From Cytobacillus firmus DS1 (GTDB lineage: Bacteria; Bacillota; Bacilli; Bacillales; Cytobacillaceae), in NCBI RefSeq assembly GCF_000565285.1, contig NZ_APVL01000006.1, positions 206,650 to 270,649 of the forward strand: DNA of 64,000 nt, in the 5' to 3' direction. Shown here piece by piece: positions 56,369 through 64,000 of this stretch. Under the pieces are notes generated by a model that was given only the letters and a program-made list of their open reading frames with translations, did not search any database and was not told the origin of the DNA. The position numbers and the translations under genes were made by a program. Within the stretch, counting starts at the first letter, position 1, and every line of letters starts with the position of its first letter.

Positions 56369-58591
56369 TTAGCTTGAGCAAGATTCGCAATCTTCAACCT
56401 CAGATGAAGTTGAACGGATGTAGTAAGTTGTTTTTAATTTATTCTTCCATGCTGAAAGATGCAGATTTAATAGATCGATAGCTTTAATATGGTTAGGTAT
56501 ATAGAAATTAAATGAAATAGCCTGATCTATGTGTTTTTGTCTGTTTGCATTCTGCCTGTTGCTCCACTCCTGGTTAATATGGTAGGCAGATTTGTAGTAC
56601 CAGATGGTCTCACTATTAATATCAGGTGCAGTGACAGGGATTCGATAATCCTTTTTCTCTTCGGAATACTGCTTGTTAAATATAGGATCAATACTGGGTG
56701 TGCTTCCTGCAATTAATGCAGTTGACGCATTAGGGGCTACCGCCAACAGATAGGCGTTTCGGATGCCGAATTCCTTTACATCCCTGCTCAATCCTGTCCA
56801 GTCCATTTCTGTCTTCGCCTCCAGATATCCCCGCTTTTCAAAGTAGGCACCCGTTTCCCAATCAGATCCTTTAAAAACTGAATAGCTTCCTTTTTCTTTT
56901 GCCAGATTCATAGAGCTTTTTATCGCTAAAAAAGCAATTTGTTCATATAGAGTGTCAGCAAATTCTTCTGCTTCTTCGCTTTCCCATGTGATTTTTTTCA
57001 GTGCAAGAAGGTGATGCCAGCCAAAAGTCCCCAGTCCAATCGCACGGTACTTTTGATTTGTGATCTGCCCCTGAAGAACCGGAATACTATTTATATCAAT
57101 AACATTATCAAGCATTCGCACTTGAATGGGCACAAGCCTTTCAAGGACTCCTTCACTTAAGGCACGTGCAAGATTGATGGATGAAAGATTGCAGACAACG
57201 AAGTCTCCCGGCTGTTTTTCGATAATAATTCTCCCATCCCTTGTATATTCCTCAACCCGCTTTGTAACACTTTGGTTTTGTACGATTTCCGTGCACAGGT
57301 TTGTACAATAAATCATTCCGCAATGTGAATTGGCATTTTTCCGGTTTACTTCATCCCGGTAAAACATAAATGGTGTTCCTGTTTCAAGCTGGCTTCTCAT
57401 GATGGATTTCATAATATCGATGGCAGGAACTTTTTCCCTTGATAGATTCGGGTTATCTATGCACTCTTTATATTTCTGGCGGAATAAACCTTCGCCTTCA
57501 CCTTCGTCGTAAAAATCCTCCAGTGAAAAGCCCATTACCTTGCGGACTTCATGGGGATCAAATAAATACCAATATCCCCGGCTTTCCACTTTTTCCATAA
57601 ACAAATCCGGAATGCAGACACCTGTGAATAAATCATGTGTTCGCTGCCTTTCATCTCCATTGTTAAGCTTTGCATCAAGAAATGAGAAGATATCTTTATG
57701 CCAGACATCCAGATAGACGCTTATAGCACCCTGCCTTTGTCCAAGCTGGTCGACACTGACGGCTGTGTTATTCAGCTGCTTCATCCAGGGAATCACACCT
57801 GAAGATGCCCCCTTAAATCCTTTAATATCACTGCCTCTGCTGCGGATTTTCCCCAAATATACTCCGATTCCGCCGCCATTTTTAGACAGTGATGCAATAT
57901 CGGTATTGCTGTCATAAATGGAATCAAGACTGTCATCAACTGTTTCAATGAAACAGCTTGAAAGCTGTCCCCAGTTTTTCCCTGCATTAGCGAGCGTTGG
58001 AGTGGCAACAGTCATATACAAACCACTCATTGCCCAGTACGCTTCTTTAACAAGCTCAAGCCGTTTACTCTTCAGCTCCTTTTTCATCAGCACCATGCTG
58101 ATGATCATGAACCGCTCCTGTGGAAGCTCATATAAATTTTTCTGTTTGTCCCGGGCAAGGTATCGGTCAGCCAGCATTTTCAGCCCCAAATATGTAAATA
58201 AGCGGTCATTTTCTTTCTTTATAAAATGAGCAAGTTCATTTATCTCATCCTTTGAATACACATCTAATAAATCCTGTTCATAAATTCCCAATGCAGTCAG
58301 ACGTTCAATTAGTGAATAAAAATGTATGTAGCAATCATCCGGCTCGCATTCTCTGTTTTTTCCTGACTCGATATAGAGCTTTTTAAGAAGCAGACGTGAA
58401 GCGGCAAACGTCCAATCAGGTTCTTCAATGCTGATAAATGATAAACAATCAAGTATTAGCTGGTCATACATGGCCTCAGCTGTTAGCTGACTCATTTCTT
58501 CATACCTTTTTAACAGCTGCTCAATGCCGAGCTGTGGAAATTCCGTCTTAAGTTCTTCTAAAATTTTTATCGGTTGTATGGTTTGGACCAT
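56369..58591 (-). CDS. nrdA: Ribonucleotide reductase class I large subunit
   Basis: 740-aa catalytic subunit reducing ribonucleoside diphosphates. Conserved TPTLANAGKNWGQLSSCFIE, LSKNGGGIGVYLGKIRSRG, and NLCTEI and PNASTALIAGSTPSIDPIFN near the active site; C-terminal CESCSS reducing pair. No N-terminal ATP-cone is apparent. ATG 58591 with GGAGG; the open frame upstream to 58705 only crosses leader DNA. Followed by nrdB after 10 bp. Expression is gated by a cobalamin riboswitch. Confidence 0.92.
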   Translation of the reverse strand: MVQTIQPIKILEELKTEFPQLGIEQLLKRYEEMSQLTAEAMYDQLILDCLSFISIEEPDWTFAASRLLLKKLYIESGKNRECEPDDCYIHFYSLIERLTALGIYEQDLLDVYSKDEINELAHFIKKENDRLFTYLGLKMLADRYLARDKQKNLYELPQERFMIISMVLMKKELKSKRLELVKEAYWAMSGLYMTVATPTLANAGKNWGQLSSCFIETVDDSLDSIYDSNTDIASLSKNGGGIGVYLGKIRSRGSDIKGFKGASSGVIPWMKQLNNTAVSVDQLGQRQGAISVYLDVWHKDIFSFLDAKLNNGDERQRTHDLFTGVCIPDLFMEKVESRGYWYLFDPHEVRKVMGFSLEDFYDEGEGEGLFRQKYKECIDNPNLSREKVPAIDIMKSIMRSQLETGTPFMFYRDEVNRKNANSHCGMIYCTNLCTEIVQNQSVTKRVEEYTRDGRIIIEKQPGDFVVCNLSSINLARALSEGVLERLVPIQVRMLDNVIDINSIPVLQGQITNQKYRAIGLGTFGWHHLLALKKITWESEEAEEFADTLYEQIAFLAIKSSMNLAKEKGSYSVFKGSDWETGAYFEKRGYLEAKTEMDWTGLSRDVKEFGIRNAYLLAVAPNASTALIAGSTPSIDPIFNKQYSEEKKDYRIPVTAPDINSETIWYYKSAYHINQEWSNRQNANRQKHIDQAISFNFYIPNHIKAIDLLNLHLSAWKNKLKTTYYIRSTSSEVEDCESCSS

Positions 58592-58608
58592 TTTATTTCC
58601 TCCTAAAG

Positions 58609-58642
58609 GCAAAATAAAAATCCGCCCGGAAAATGAGCGGAT
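58609..58642 (-). terminator. Leader terminator of the nrdAB riboswitch
   Basis: On the minus strand ATCCGC (58637-58642) and GCGGAT (58620-58625) pair around an 11-base loop, followed by TTTTTATTTT. It ends about 18 bp before the nrdA start, so termination stops nrdAB. Confidence 0.75.
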
Positions 58643-58689
58643 CAAACGATAGTATAATAGCAGGTAGCAGATGAACAAACGGCCATTAC

Positions 58690-58920
58690 GCGATCGTTTC
58701 ATCATCTCAATCCCCGAAGATAAGAAACTTTCGATCGCCCTGGCAGGTCTCCTGGCTTGCGCTTCACCCTACTAAAAGCCCTTCCCATACTAGCGCCATA
58801 AAGCGTTTTGTACAGTGGTATGCTTTTTTCGTCTGCACTTACAGTTGCGGGGACAGCTTCGGTTTTTCACCGAATTCCCTATTAAGTCCATATAGGACAC
58901 CAATCACGATCTATATTTAG
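58690..58920 (-). promoter_or_regulatory. Cobalamin riboswitch upstream of nrdAB
   Basis: On the minus strand the B12 box AGCCAGGAGACCTGCC (58742-58757) is perfect. Other elements typical of the class, such as GGGAATTCGGTGAAAAACCG (58859-58880) and a CCGCAACTGTAAG-like stretch (58840-58852), are in proper order. With the following terminator it should shut nrdAB off when B12 is present. Confidence 0.92.
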
Positions 58921-58940
58921 TTTTCATTTTGAAAGTCCAT

Positions 58941-58986
58941 ACTATATATTGTAGACGATTCTATCATATAGAGAAATAAATTACAA
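58941..58986 (-). promoter_or_regulatory. nrdAB promoter with NrdR-like boxes
   Basis: On the minus strand TTGTAA (58981-58986), 17 bp, TGATAGAAT (core 58958-58963). ACTATATATTGT (plus strand, 58941-58952) covers the start; a weaker copy around 58961-58973 is 21 bp away. Both fit NrdR pairs. Confidence 0.65.
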
Positions 58987-59006
58987 TTATTAATGTGCGA
59001 AAAACG

Positions 59007-59030
59007 GGCAGAGGGGGAGTTCCCTCTGCC
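59007..59030 (-). terminator. Terminator of the copA unit
   Basis: GGCAGAGGG (59007-59015) and CCCTCTGCC (59022-59030) pair perfectly; T-run on the minus strand. Located 11 bp after the small gene. Confidence 0.88.
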
Positions 59031-59040
59031 TGATCATTTG

Positions 59041-59169
59041 TTATTCATGATTTTCGATTTCAATATCATGAGGTACCTGCTCTGGTTTAGCCCAAAAAGA
59101 ATCATATGCCGCATAACCAGCCATTACAAGCACCAGGTAAGCAATCGCTATACCTGCCCATTTCTTCAT
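59041..59169 (-). CDS. Small membrane protein after copA, 42 aa
   Basis: Read directly: ATG 59169 preceded by AAGGGGCAG, stop at 59041. One membrane helix (WAGIAIAYLVLVMAGYAAY) then an acidic outside tail (PEQVPHDIEIENHE) with two His. It lies 19 bp after copA and before the terminator, so it is co-transcribed with copper efflux. A role in copper handling is plausible but unproved. Confidence 0.65.
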   Translation of the reverse strand: MKKWAGIAIAYLVLVMAGYAAYDSFWAKPEQVPHDIEIENHE

Positions 59170-59188
59170 TTAAATCTGCCCCTTCCAA

Positions 59189-61624
59189 TTAAACGTTTTT
59201 TTCACTTACTTTTACTCTTTGTAATCTAAGTGCGTTTAAAACGACAGATACGGAGCTGAAAGCCATTGCTGCGCCGGCAAGCCAGGGAGCAAGGAACCCT
59301 AATGCAGCTACTGGGATGCCAAGTGTATTGTATGCAAATGCCCAGAAAAGATTTTGTTTTATATTCCTTATGGTTTTTTTACTCATCAGGATGGCGTCTG
59401 CGATACTATTTAGATCCCCTCTCATTAGAGTAATATCTGCTGCTTCCATCGCAACGTCTGTACCAGTTCCAATCGCCATTCCTATATCAGCAACAGCAAG
59501 TGCAGGGGCATCGTTTATGCCATCGCCGACCATGGCGACTTTTTTTCCCTGGTTCTGAAGTTTTTTTACTTCTTCTGCCTTGCCTTCAGGCAGAACCTCC
59601 GCAATTGCAAAGTCTATCCCCACTTCCTCAGCTATTGCCTGTGCTGTACGTTTGTTATCTCCCGTAATCATAATGACTTCAATCCCCAGTTGTTTTAAGC
59701 GATTGATTGCATTTCTGGAAGTTTCTTTTATTGTATCCGCAACTGCAGCGATACCTGCATATTTGCCATCGACCGCAACAAGCATTGCCGTTTTTCCATT
59801 TTCCTCAAGTGTCTCCATTTCCAGTTTGGCTGATTGGACACTTATATCGTATTTTTCCATTAATCTTCTTGTACCGATTAGAATGTTTTTTCCTTCCACT
59901 TTTGCTTTAATCCCATATCCGGGAATAGCCTCAAATTCCTGCGGATTAAATAGAGTGATTCCTTTATCTTTTATTCCCTTTACAATCGCTTCGGCCAATG
60001 GATGCTCAGACTGTTTCTCAGCAGACCCTACAAGCTGGAGAAATGTTCTTTCTTCAACGTGTCCTTCCGTAACCACATCCGTTAAAACCGGTTTGCCATG
60101 TGTTACGGTTCCGGTTTTATCAAGAACAACTGCAGTGATTTCATGTGTAAGCTCCAGGTGCTCCCCGCCTTTAAAGAGAACCCCATATTCCGCTGCCCGG
60201 CCAGAACCTGCCATTATAGAAGTTGGTGTAGCCAGACCCAGGGCACATGGACATGCAATCACCAGGACGGCAATCAATTTTTCGAGTGCTTCTGCAAAAT
60301 TACCGGGACTTACCCATATATACCATACCAGGAATGTAACCACTGCTATGCTCACAACAATAGGAACGAATATCCCGGAGATTTTGTCTGCCATTCGCTG
60401 TATGGGCGCTTTTGAACCCTGCGCTTCTTCAACTACTTTAATAATCTGTGACAGTGCTGTATCTTTGCCGACTTTAGTGGCTTCAATTTTCAGGAAGCCA
60501 TTTTTATTAAGGGTAGATCCAATTACTGTGTCGCCTGCTGTTTTATCAACAGGTACGCTTTCCCCTGTCAGCATGGATTCATCCAATGCTGACTGTCCCT
60601 CAATAATTTCACCATCGACCGGAATTTTTTCACCCGGTTTTACATATATGATATCTCCTGCAATAACTTCTTCAAGGGGAATTTCAATTTCTTCCCCTTC
60701 CCTTAAGACAGTTGCTGTTTTTGCCTGAAGACCCATAAGCTTTTTGATTGCTTCAGAGGAACGCCCCTTAGCCCTCGCTTCAAACAGCTTGCCTAAAATG
60801 ATTAATGTTATAAGGATGGCGCTTGTTTCATAATAGAGCTCCACCATATGTCCATTGCTGCCAATTGATAATAGTGATTGATATAAGCTATAGAAAAAAG
60901 CGGCAGATGTCCCCAGCGCAACCAGCACATCCATATTGGCGCTTTTATTTTTTAATGCCTTATACGCCCCGATATAAAATTGTTTACCTATGAAAAATTG
61001 CACGGGAGCTGCAAGCGCCAGCTGCACCCACGGATTCATAAACATTTCGGGAACATAAATAAATGATGTAAACTCGAAATGTCCCACCATTGACCAGAAC
61101 AAAGGGATGGAAAGAATTAATGAGAAGATAAATTTGCCTTTTTGCTTCTCGATTTCCTTTTCCCTATAACCTTCGATCTCTTGGTCACTATCCGTTTTTA
61201 CTTTTGCCTGATACCCTAAATTCTCTACTTTCTTTATCATATCCTGGACTGAGACTTGCTCAGGATTATATTCAACAGTGCCAGTTTCAAGAGCCAAATT
61301 GACCACAGCATGTTTTACGCCAGGAAGTTTATTAAGTCCCTTTTCAATCCTTCCGGAGCAGGCTGCGCATGTCATCCCCAGCAATTCGAACTCTGCTTTC
61401 TCCGATACTACTGCATAACCGAGATCCTCAATTTTTTTCTCAAAAGCTTCAACAGAAGTTACTCCTGGATTATATTTTATTGCTGCTTTTTCCAATGCAA
61501 GATTCACACTTGCTTCCTGCACACCATCCAGCTTATTAAGCCCCTTCTCAATTCGAGACGAGCAGGCTGCACATGTCATTCCTGATATCGGAAGGTGGAC
61601 CTCTTTCAGGGCTGCATCACCCAT
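59189..61624 (-). CDS. copA: Copper-exporting P1B-type ATPase CopA
   Basis: 811-aa copper pump. Two N-terminal heavy-metal domains with CxxC ([10 protein letters not shown] at Cys18/21, [10 protein letters not shown] at Cys86/89), then eight helices with the transport motif [10 protein letters not shown], phosphatase TGES, phosphorylation [18 protein letters not shown] and [14 protein letters not shown] 61624 with AAGGAGTGG is preferred to the GTG at 61633. It has its own operator site, separate from csoR-copZ, and is followed by a small membrane protein gene. Confidence 0.97.
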   Translation of the reverse strand: MGDAALKEVHLPISGMTCAACSSRIEKGLNKLDGVQEASVNLALEKAAIKYNPGVTSVEAFEKKIEDLGYAVVSEKAEFELLGMTCAACSGRIEKGLNKLPGVKHAVVNLALETGTVEYNPEQVSVQDMIKKVENLGYQAKVKTDSDQEIEGYREKEIEKQKGKFIFSLILSIPLFWSMVGHFEFTSFIYVPEMFMNPWVQLALAAPVQFFIGKQFYIGAYKALKNKSANMDVLVALGTSAAFFYSLYQSLLSIGSNGHMVELYYETSAILITLIILGKLFEARAKGRSSEAIKKLMGLQAKTATVLREGEEIEIPLEEVIAGDIIYVKPGEKIPVDGEIIEGQSALDESMLTGESVPVDKTAGDTVIGSTLNKNGFLKIEATKVGKDTALSQIIKVVEEAQGSKAPIQRMADKISGIFVPIVVSIAVVTFLVWYIWVSPGNFAEALEKLIAVLVIACPCALGLATPTSIMAGSGRAAEYGVLFKGGEHLELTHEITAVVLDKTGTVTHGKPVLTDVVTEGHVEERTFLQLVGSAEKQSEHPLAEAIVKGIKDKGITLFNPQEFEAIPGYGIKAKVEGKNILIGTRRLMEKYDISVQSAKLEMETLEENGKTAMLVAVDGKYAGIAAVADTIKETSRNAINRLKQLGIEVIMITGDNKRTAQAIAEEVGIDFAIAEVLPEGKAEEVKKLQNQGKKVAMVGDGINDAPALAVADIGMAIGTGTDVAMEAADITLMRGDLNSIADAILMSKKTIRNIKQNLFWAFAYNTLGIPVAALGFLAPWLAGAAMAFSSVSVVLNALRLQRVKVSEKNV

Positions 61625-61670
61625 AACTACCACTCCTTTATTAAACGAAGTATCTTACACTTATATACTA

Positions 61671-61686
61671 TACCCCTCTACCCTAT
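61671..61686. promoter_or_regulatory. CsoR operator candidate before copA
   Basis: TACCCCTCTACCCTAT shares TACCCC-NN-TACCCTAT with the site before csoR (62370-62385). Both lie 30-50 bp upstream of their genes. Confidence 0.65.
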
Positions 61687-61734
61687 ATGTCAATCAAATT
61701 TAATTAGACAAATTTCTTAATTTATAAAAAAAGA

Positions 61735-61759
61735 GAACGTGCATTTTATTCACACGTTC
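61735..61759 (-). terminator. Terminator of csoR-copZ
   Basis: GAACGTG (61735-61741) and CACGTTC (61753-61759) pair; seven T follow on the minus strand. Confidence 0.8.
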
Positions 61760-61772
61760 CTTCCCAATTAGA

Positions 61773-61979
61773 TTACTCTACGTCATAGCCTTGATCGTCA
61801 ATTGTTTCTTTGATTTGTTCAAGTGAAACGGCTGATGAGTCAAATTGAACCTGCACCTGGCCATTATCAAGGTCCACTGCTACCTTATCCACACCATTTA
61901 ATTTGCCGACACTGCCCTCAACTGCTTTTACACAATGACCGCATGACATTCCGCTTACTTTCAGAGTTACGTTCTCCAT
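61773..61979 (-). CDS. copZ: Copper chaperone CopZ
   Basis: 68-aa heavy-metal domain with GMSCGHC near residue 10, the copper-binding site, and the usual VDKVAVDLDNGQVQV and IDDQGYDV end. ATG 61979 follows a GGAGG-type site; the six upstream codons overlap csoR. Passes Cu(I) to CopA. Confidence 0.95.
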   Translation of the reverse strand: MENVTLKVSGMSCGHCVKAVEGSVGKLNGVDKVAVDLDNGQVQVQFDSSAVSLEQIKETIDDQGYDVE

Positions 61980-61996
61980 AATAAAGTAACCTCCCA

Positions 61997-62338
61997 TTAT
62001 TTTTTCATTAACTTTTGGATTGTGACTAAAAATTCATCAAGCACTTCTTCATCGCCTTCGTGGATTCTTTCAACCACACAGCTTTTCAAATGGCCTTCAA
62101 GCAATAGCTTTGCTACGCTATTCAAAGCTGACTGAGTTGCAGAAATTTGTGTTATTATATCGTCGCAATACACGTCTCTGTCAATAAGTCCTTTTATCCC
62201 TCGTATTTGCCCTTCAATTCGATTTAACCGGGTCGTCAAATTCTTCTTAACTTTTTCTGAATGATGACTTTTTCGCTCCGATTCAATCGAACAGCAGCTG
62301 TCAGCAGATAAATCCTCATTTTCCAAATCAAAAGCCAT
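61997..62338 (-). CDS. csoR: Copper-sensing repressor CsoR
   Basis: 113-aa repressor. The Cu(I) ligands Cys58 (VYCDD), His83 and Cys87 (GHLKSC) are in place in the three-helix fold with RLNRIEGQIRGIKGLI. An N-terminal extra Cys pair (15-16) is unusual. Preceded by GGAGG. First gene of csoR-copZ; should release both operators when copper rises. Confidence 0.95.
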   Translation of the reverse strand: MAFDLENEDLSADSCCSIESERKSHHSEKVKKNLTTRLNRIEGQIRGIKGLIDRDVYCDDIITQISATQSALNSVAKLLLEGHLKSCVVERIHEGDEEVLDEFLVTIQKLMKK

Positions 62339-62369
62339 TTGATCAGCCTCCTTTGAACTAATTATATTA

Positions 62370-62385
62370 TACCCCGGTACCCTAT
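62370..62385. promoter_or_regulatory. CsoR operator candidate before csoR-copZ
   Basis: TACCCCGGTACCCTAT, same 16-bp pattern as before copA (61671-61686); it adjoins a possible -10 and lies 32 bp upstream of the csoR start. Confidence 0.65.
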
Positions 62386-62501
62386 GTAAAGTTTTAATTT
62401 AAAATGGTATAAATTCCGGCTTTTTATGTATAAATTCCCTTTCATGTTATAGAAAATCTTTGTTTATACTAACGGAAACACTTTAAAAAGGAGGTAGTGA
62501 T

Positions 62502-62651
62502 GTGGATAAAAGGCATGAAAATTCAGAAGACACGGGGAAGGATCTGTATGGAATTGAAAAAGAGATTAGTCTGCAGTCTGTAAACTTTGCTTCTGCTGAG
62601 AATAAGTATTTAAATGAACGGACAGAGATAGAATCAAACCAGGAAGTATAA
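62502..62651 (+). CDS. Small acidic protein, 49 aa
   Basis: GTG 62502 with AAAAAGGAGG upstream; stop at 62649-62651. Hydrophilic and acidic (DKRHENSEDTGKDLYGIEKE ... ERTEIESNQEV). Unknown family; single gene. A short GC-rich hairpin (62657-62676) follows but lacks a T-run. Confidence 0.6.
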   Translation: MDKRHENSEDTGKDLYGIEKEISLQSVNFASAENKYLNERTEIESNQEV

Positions 62652-62686
62652 ATGTTAGCCGCCAGTGCTGGCGGCTTAAGGTCATA

Positions 62687-62866
62687 TTACAATTCAGTCA
62701 GTTCTCCAATTTCCACTTCAGACCTTTCTTCAAGCGGGCCGCGCAAATGTACCGTAGCTGTTCTTCCATCCTCATTCAGCTTGTCGATCCACACGGAAGC
62801 ACCATTGTATTTTACTTCGATATCTGCTGATGATGAAAGAATTTGCTTCACTCGTTTTGCATCCAT
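62687..62866 (-). CDS. SspH-like small acid-soluble spore protein
   Basis: 59-aa H-type SASP. The start MDAKRVKQILSSSADIEVKYNGASVWID fits SspH (KRAKEIV...VTYNGVPIYI), with the V-L-EE pattern later. ATG 62866 after GAGGAGAG. Located in the spore core of related species. No forespore promoter was identified with certainty. Confidence 0.85.
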   Translation of the reverse strand: MDAKRVKQILSSSADIEVKYNGASVWIDKLNEDGRTATVHLRGPLEERSEVEIGELTEL

Positions 62867-63089
62867 AAGACACACTCTCCTCTTCTTTTTTCAGTTTATT
62901 TTTTGCAAATCTGAGAAATTTATGCTTACTTTGTCAAAAAGTGTGAAGCAGTCATTTTTTGATTTTATTAGACAATACTTTCTGATTGCAAAAACTGCTG
63001 CTTGCTCAGGATAAATAGTTGTCCTATCCTTTCAATACTCTGAATACACATTGTACAAACAGGTTTTGGCAGTTAGGAGCTGTATACAT

Positions 63090-63713
63090 ATGAGCATATT
63101 TCTAGGCTATGTTTTCTTGGGTCTATCGCTTGCAGCGCCAATTGGTCCAATCAATGCTGCACAATTGGATAAAGGGATAAGAAATGGTTTTTTCCATGCC
63201 TGGCTTGTGGGGCTAGGGGCTATGACAGCAGATGCAGTTTATATGGCGGCTGTTTATATGGGTGTAGTACATTTTCTTGAGATTCCATTTATGAAAGCTT
63301 TTTTATGGTGCTTTGGATTTTTTGTCCTGGTATATACAGGTGTGGAAACCATAATAAGTGCCGGCAAAGTAGTATCAAGCGTCAGGACGAAAAATGAATC
63401 TAAAGTTAAATCCTTTATGTCCGGCTTTCTTATGTCATTGTCCAACCCTTTAACTATACTGTTTTGGCTCGGCATCTATGGTTCCATTCTGGCAAAAACA
63501 GCAGCAGAGTATGACAAGGCCCATGTTATTTTATATAGCGGAGCTATTTTTACTGGTCTTCTTCTCTGGGATATAACAATGGCAGCTGTAGCCAGCAGCT
63601 TTAGAAGATTTTTAACCGGAAAAATCCTTGCTCTAATTTCAATATTATCTGGAATATCCTTGATTGGGTTTGGGATTTATTTTGGATTGCAGGCTTATAA
63701 ACTTTTGTTTTAA
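63090..63713 (+). CDS. LysE-family amino acid exporter (YisU-like)
   Basis: 207-aa membrane protein with about six helices. It has the LysE pattern GLSLAAPIGPINAAQLDKGIRNGFFHAWLVGLGAMTADAVYM and FMSGFLMSLSNPLTILFWLGI. ATG 63090 with AGGAG upstream is preferred to 63051. Exports a basic or other amino acid. Single gene; no clear terminator. The 250 bp to the rRNA terminator hold no gene. Confidence 0.87.
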   Translation: MSIFLGYVFLGLSLAAPIGPINAAQLDKGIRNGFFHAWLVGLGAMTADAVYMAAVYMGVVHFLEIPFMKAFLWCFGFFVLVYTGVETIISAGKVVSSVRTKNESKVKSFMSGFLMSLSNPLTILFWLGIYGSILAKTAAEYDKAHVILYSGAIFTGLLLWDITMAAVASSFRRFLTGKILALISILSGISLIGFGIYFGLQAYKLLF

Positions 63714-63926
63714 ATACATATTCTTTCCATTCGGTCAAATAAAGAAAAACAGATAAGGATTTTATTGAGTAGAGTATCCCTAAAGCTGCGCTGCAGTTCA
63801 TTTCTTTGCAGCGAACATATTTCGTTTATATAGCAGAGGAAGAAATATGGAGTGGCGCATATATTTATAATTCCTCGGATAGAGCCCCAACAATGTTTTT
63901 CCAATTGGAAAATCATCTTAATACAC

Positions 63927-63954
63927 AAAAAAGAGCACCCATCAGGTGCTCTTT
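63927..63954 (-). terminator. Terminator of the rRNA operon
   Basis: AAAGAGCACC (63930-63939) and GGTGCTCTTT (63945-63954) pair perfectly; T-run on the minus strand. It follows the 5S end by 5 bp. Confidence 0.92.
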
Positions 63955-63959
63955 CATTT

Positions 63960-64000
63960 GCCCGGCAGCGTCCTACTCTCACAGGGGGACAGCCCCCAAC
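63960..64000 (-). rRNA. 5S ribosomal RNA, 3' end only
   Basis: The minus strand reads GTTGGGGGCTGTCCCCCTGT, then GAGAGTAGGACGCTGCCGGGC, the conserved 3' part of Bacillus 5S rRNA. The rest of the gene lies beyond the window. The exact 3' base is approximate. Confidence 0.93.

Noticed and set aside
59580..60728. 382-codon open frame on the plus strand opposite copA
   Set aside because: It is the antisense of a strongly conserved P-type ATPase and has no ribosome-binding site; the Ser/Pro-rich sequence is typical of a shadow frame.
62657..62676. AGCCGCCAG/CTGGCGGCT hairpin as a terminator for the 49-aa gene
   Set aside because: The loop has only two bases and no T-run follows on either strand.
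62652..63014. 120-codon plus-strand frame over the sspH-like gene
   Set aside because: It is antisense to the conserved SASP gene and its start lies in a hairpin without a ribosome-binding site.
1..64000. CRISPR arrays, tRNA genes, prophage or intact insertion sequences
   Set aside because: I saw no regularly spaced direct repeats, no tRNA-like cloverleaf and no transposase or phage gene in the window.

Overview
The window comes from a low-GC, spore-forming Bacillaceae bacterium. Evidence includes strong AGGAGG ribosome-binding sites, many TTG and GTG starts, TnrA with its box, T-boxes, CcpA-type cre sequences, and small spore-type proteins (an SspH-like SASP). Gene content fits the Cytobacillus / Bacillus firmus-like group, but the species cannot be fixed from sequence reading alone. 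Most genes are chromosomal housekeeping or metabolic genes. I saw no prophage, CRISPR array or intact transposase. The right edge enters the 3' end of a 5S rRNA gene (minus strand), so an rRNA operon lies just outside.

Layout. 1-3.6 kb: GNAT/nitrilase pair, small unknowns and a GlcNAc-type PTS permease. 3.7-9.4 kb: a cell-wall recycling operon amiE-nagZ-namZ with a NagR-like (dre) operator and a cre-like site; a GC-rich repeat element sits between amiE and nagZ. 9.5-12.6 kb: ABC exporter and split ThrE-type exporter. 12.8-15.3 kb: tnrA diverging from two tiny genes, each promoter carrying a TnrA box about 49-50 bp upstream, then padR-chrA. 15.3-25.9 kb: one long minus-strand unit for an unusual nitrate-type reductase (Mo subunit, 4Fe-4S subunit, Rieske protein, cytochrome-b-like membrane protein), a NarK transporter fused to a PAS domain, two cytoplasmic HisKA_3 kinases, a NreC/NarL-like regulator and a NreA-like GAF protein. 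A roughly 255-nt, highly structured sequence of unknown type splits this unit between kinase and regulator.

26-36 kb: small sporulation or unknown genes, a class B PBP, SRAP/YedK, a CdaS-like diadenylate cyclase, a methyltransferase, and a sulfonate/nitrate-type ABC importer. 36-43.2 kb: complete trpEGDCFBA operon behind two tandem tRNA-Trp T-box leaders. 43-49 kb: MOSC protein, MFS pump, hydrolase, a holin-like type I toxin locus, a DUF2935 protein and GNAT. 49-53.1 kb: fruRKA with cre and repeated operators, followed by a candidate sRNA whose start carries two copies of an NrdR-like box. 53-55.3 kb: bioY-bioB with a BirA-like operator. 55.3-59 kb: class I ribonucleotide reductase nrdAB behind a cobalamin riboswitch and an NrdR-like box. 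59-62.4 kb: csoR-copZ and copA copper efflux, both with the same 16-bp operator-like motif. 62.5-64 kb: small genes, a LysE exporter and the 5S rRNA end.

The most interesting items are the structured element at 18.2-18.5 kb, the sensor-rich nitrate module with a transporter-PAS fusion, the candidate NrdR-controlled sRNA near 53.0 kb, and the B12 riboswitch on a B12-independent ribonucleotide reductase.
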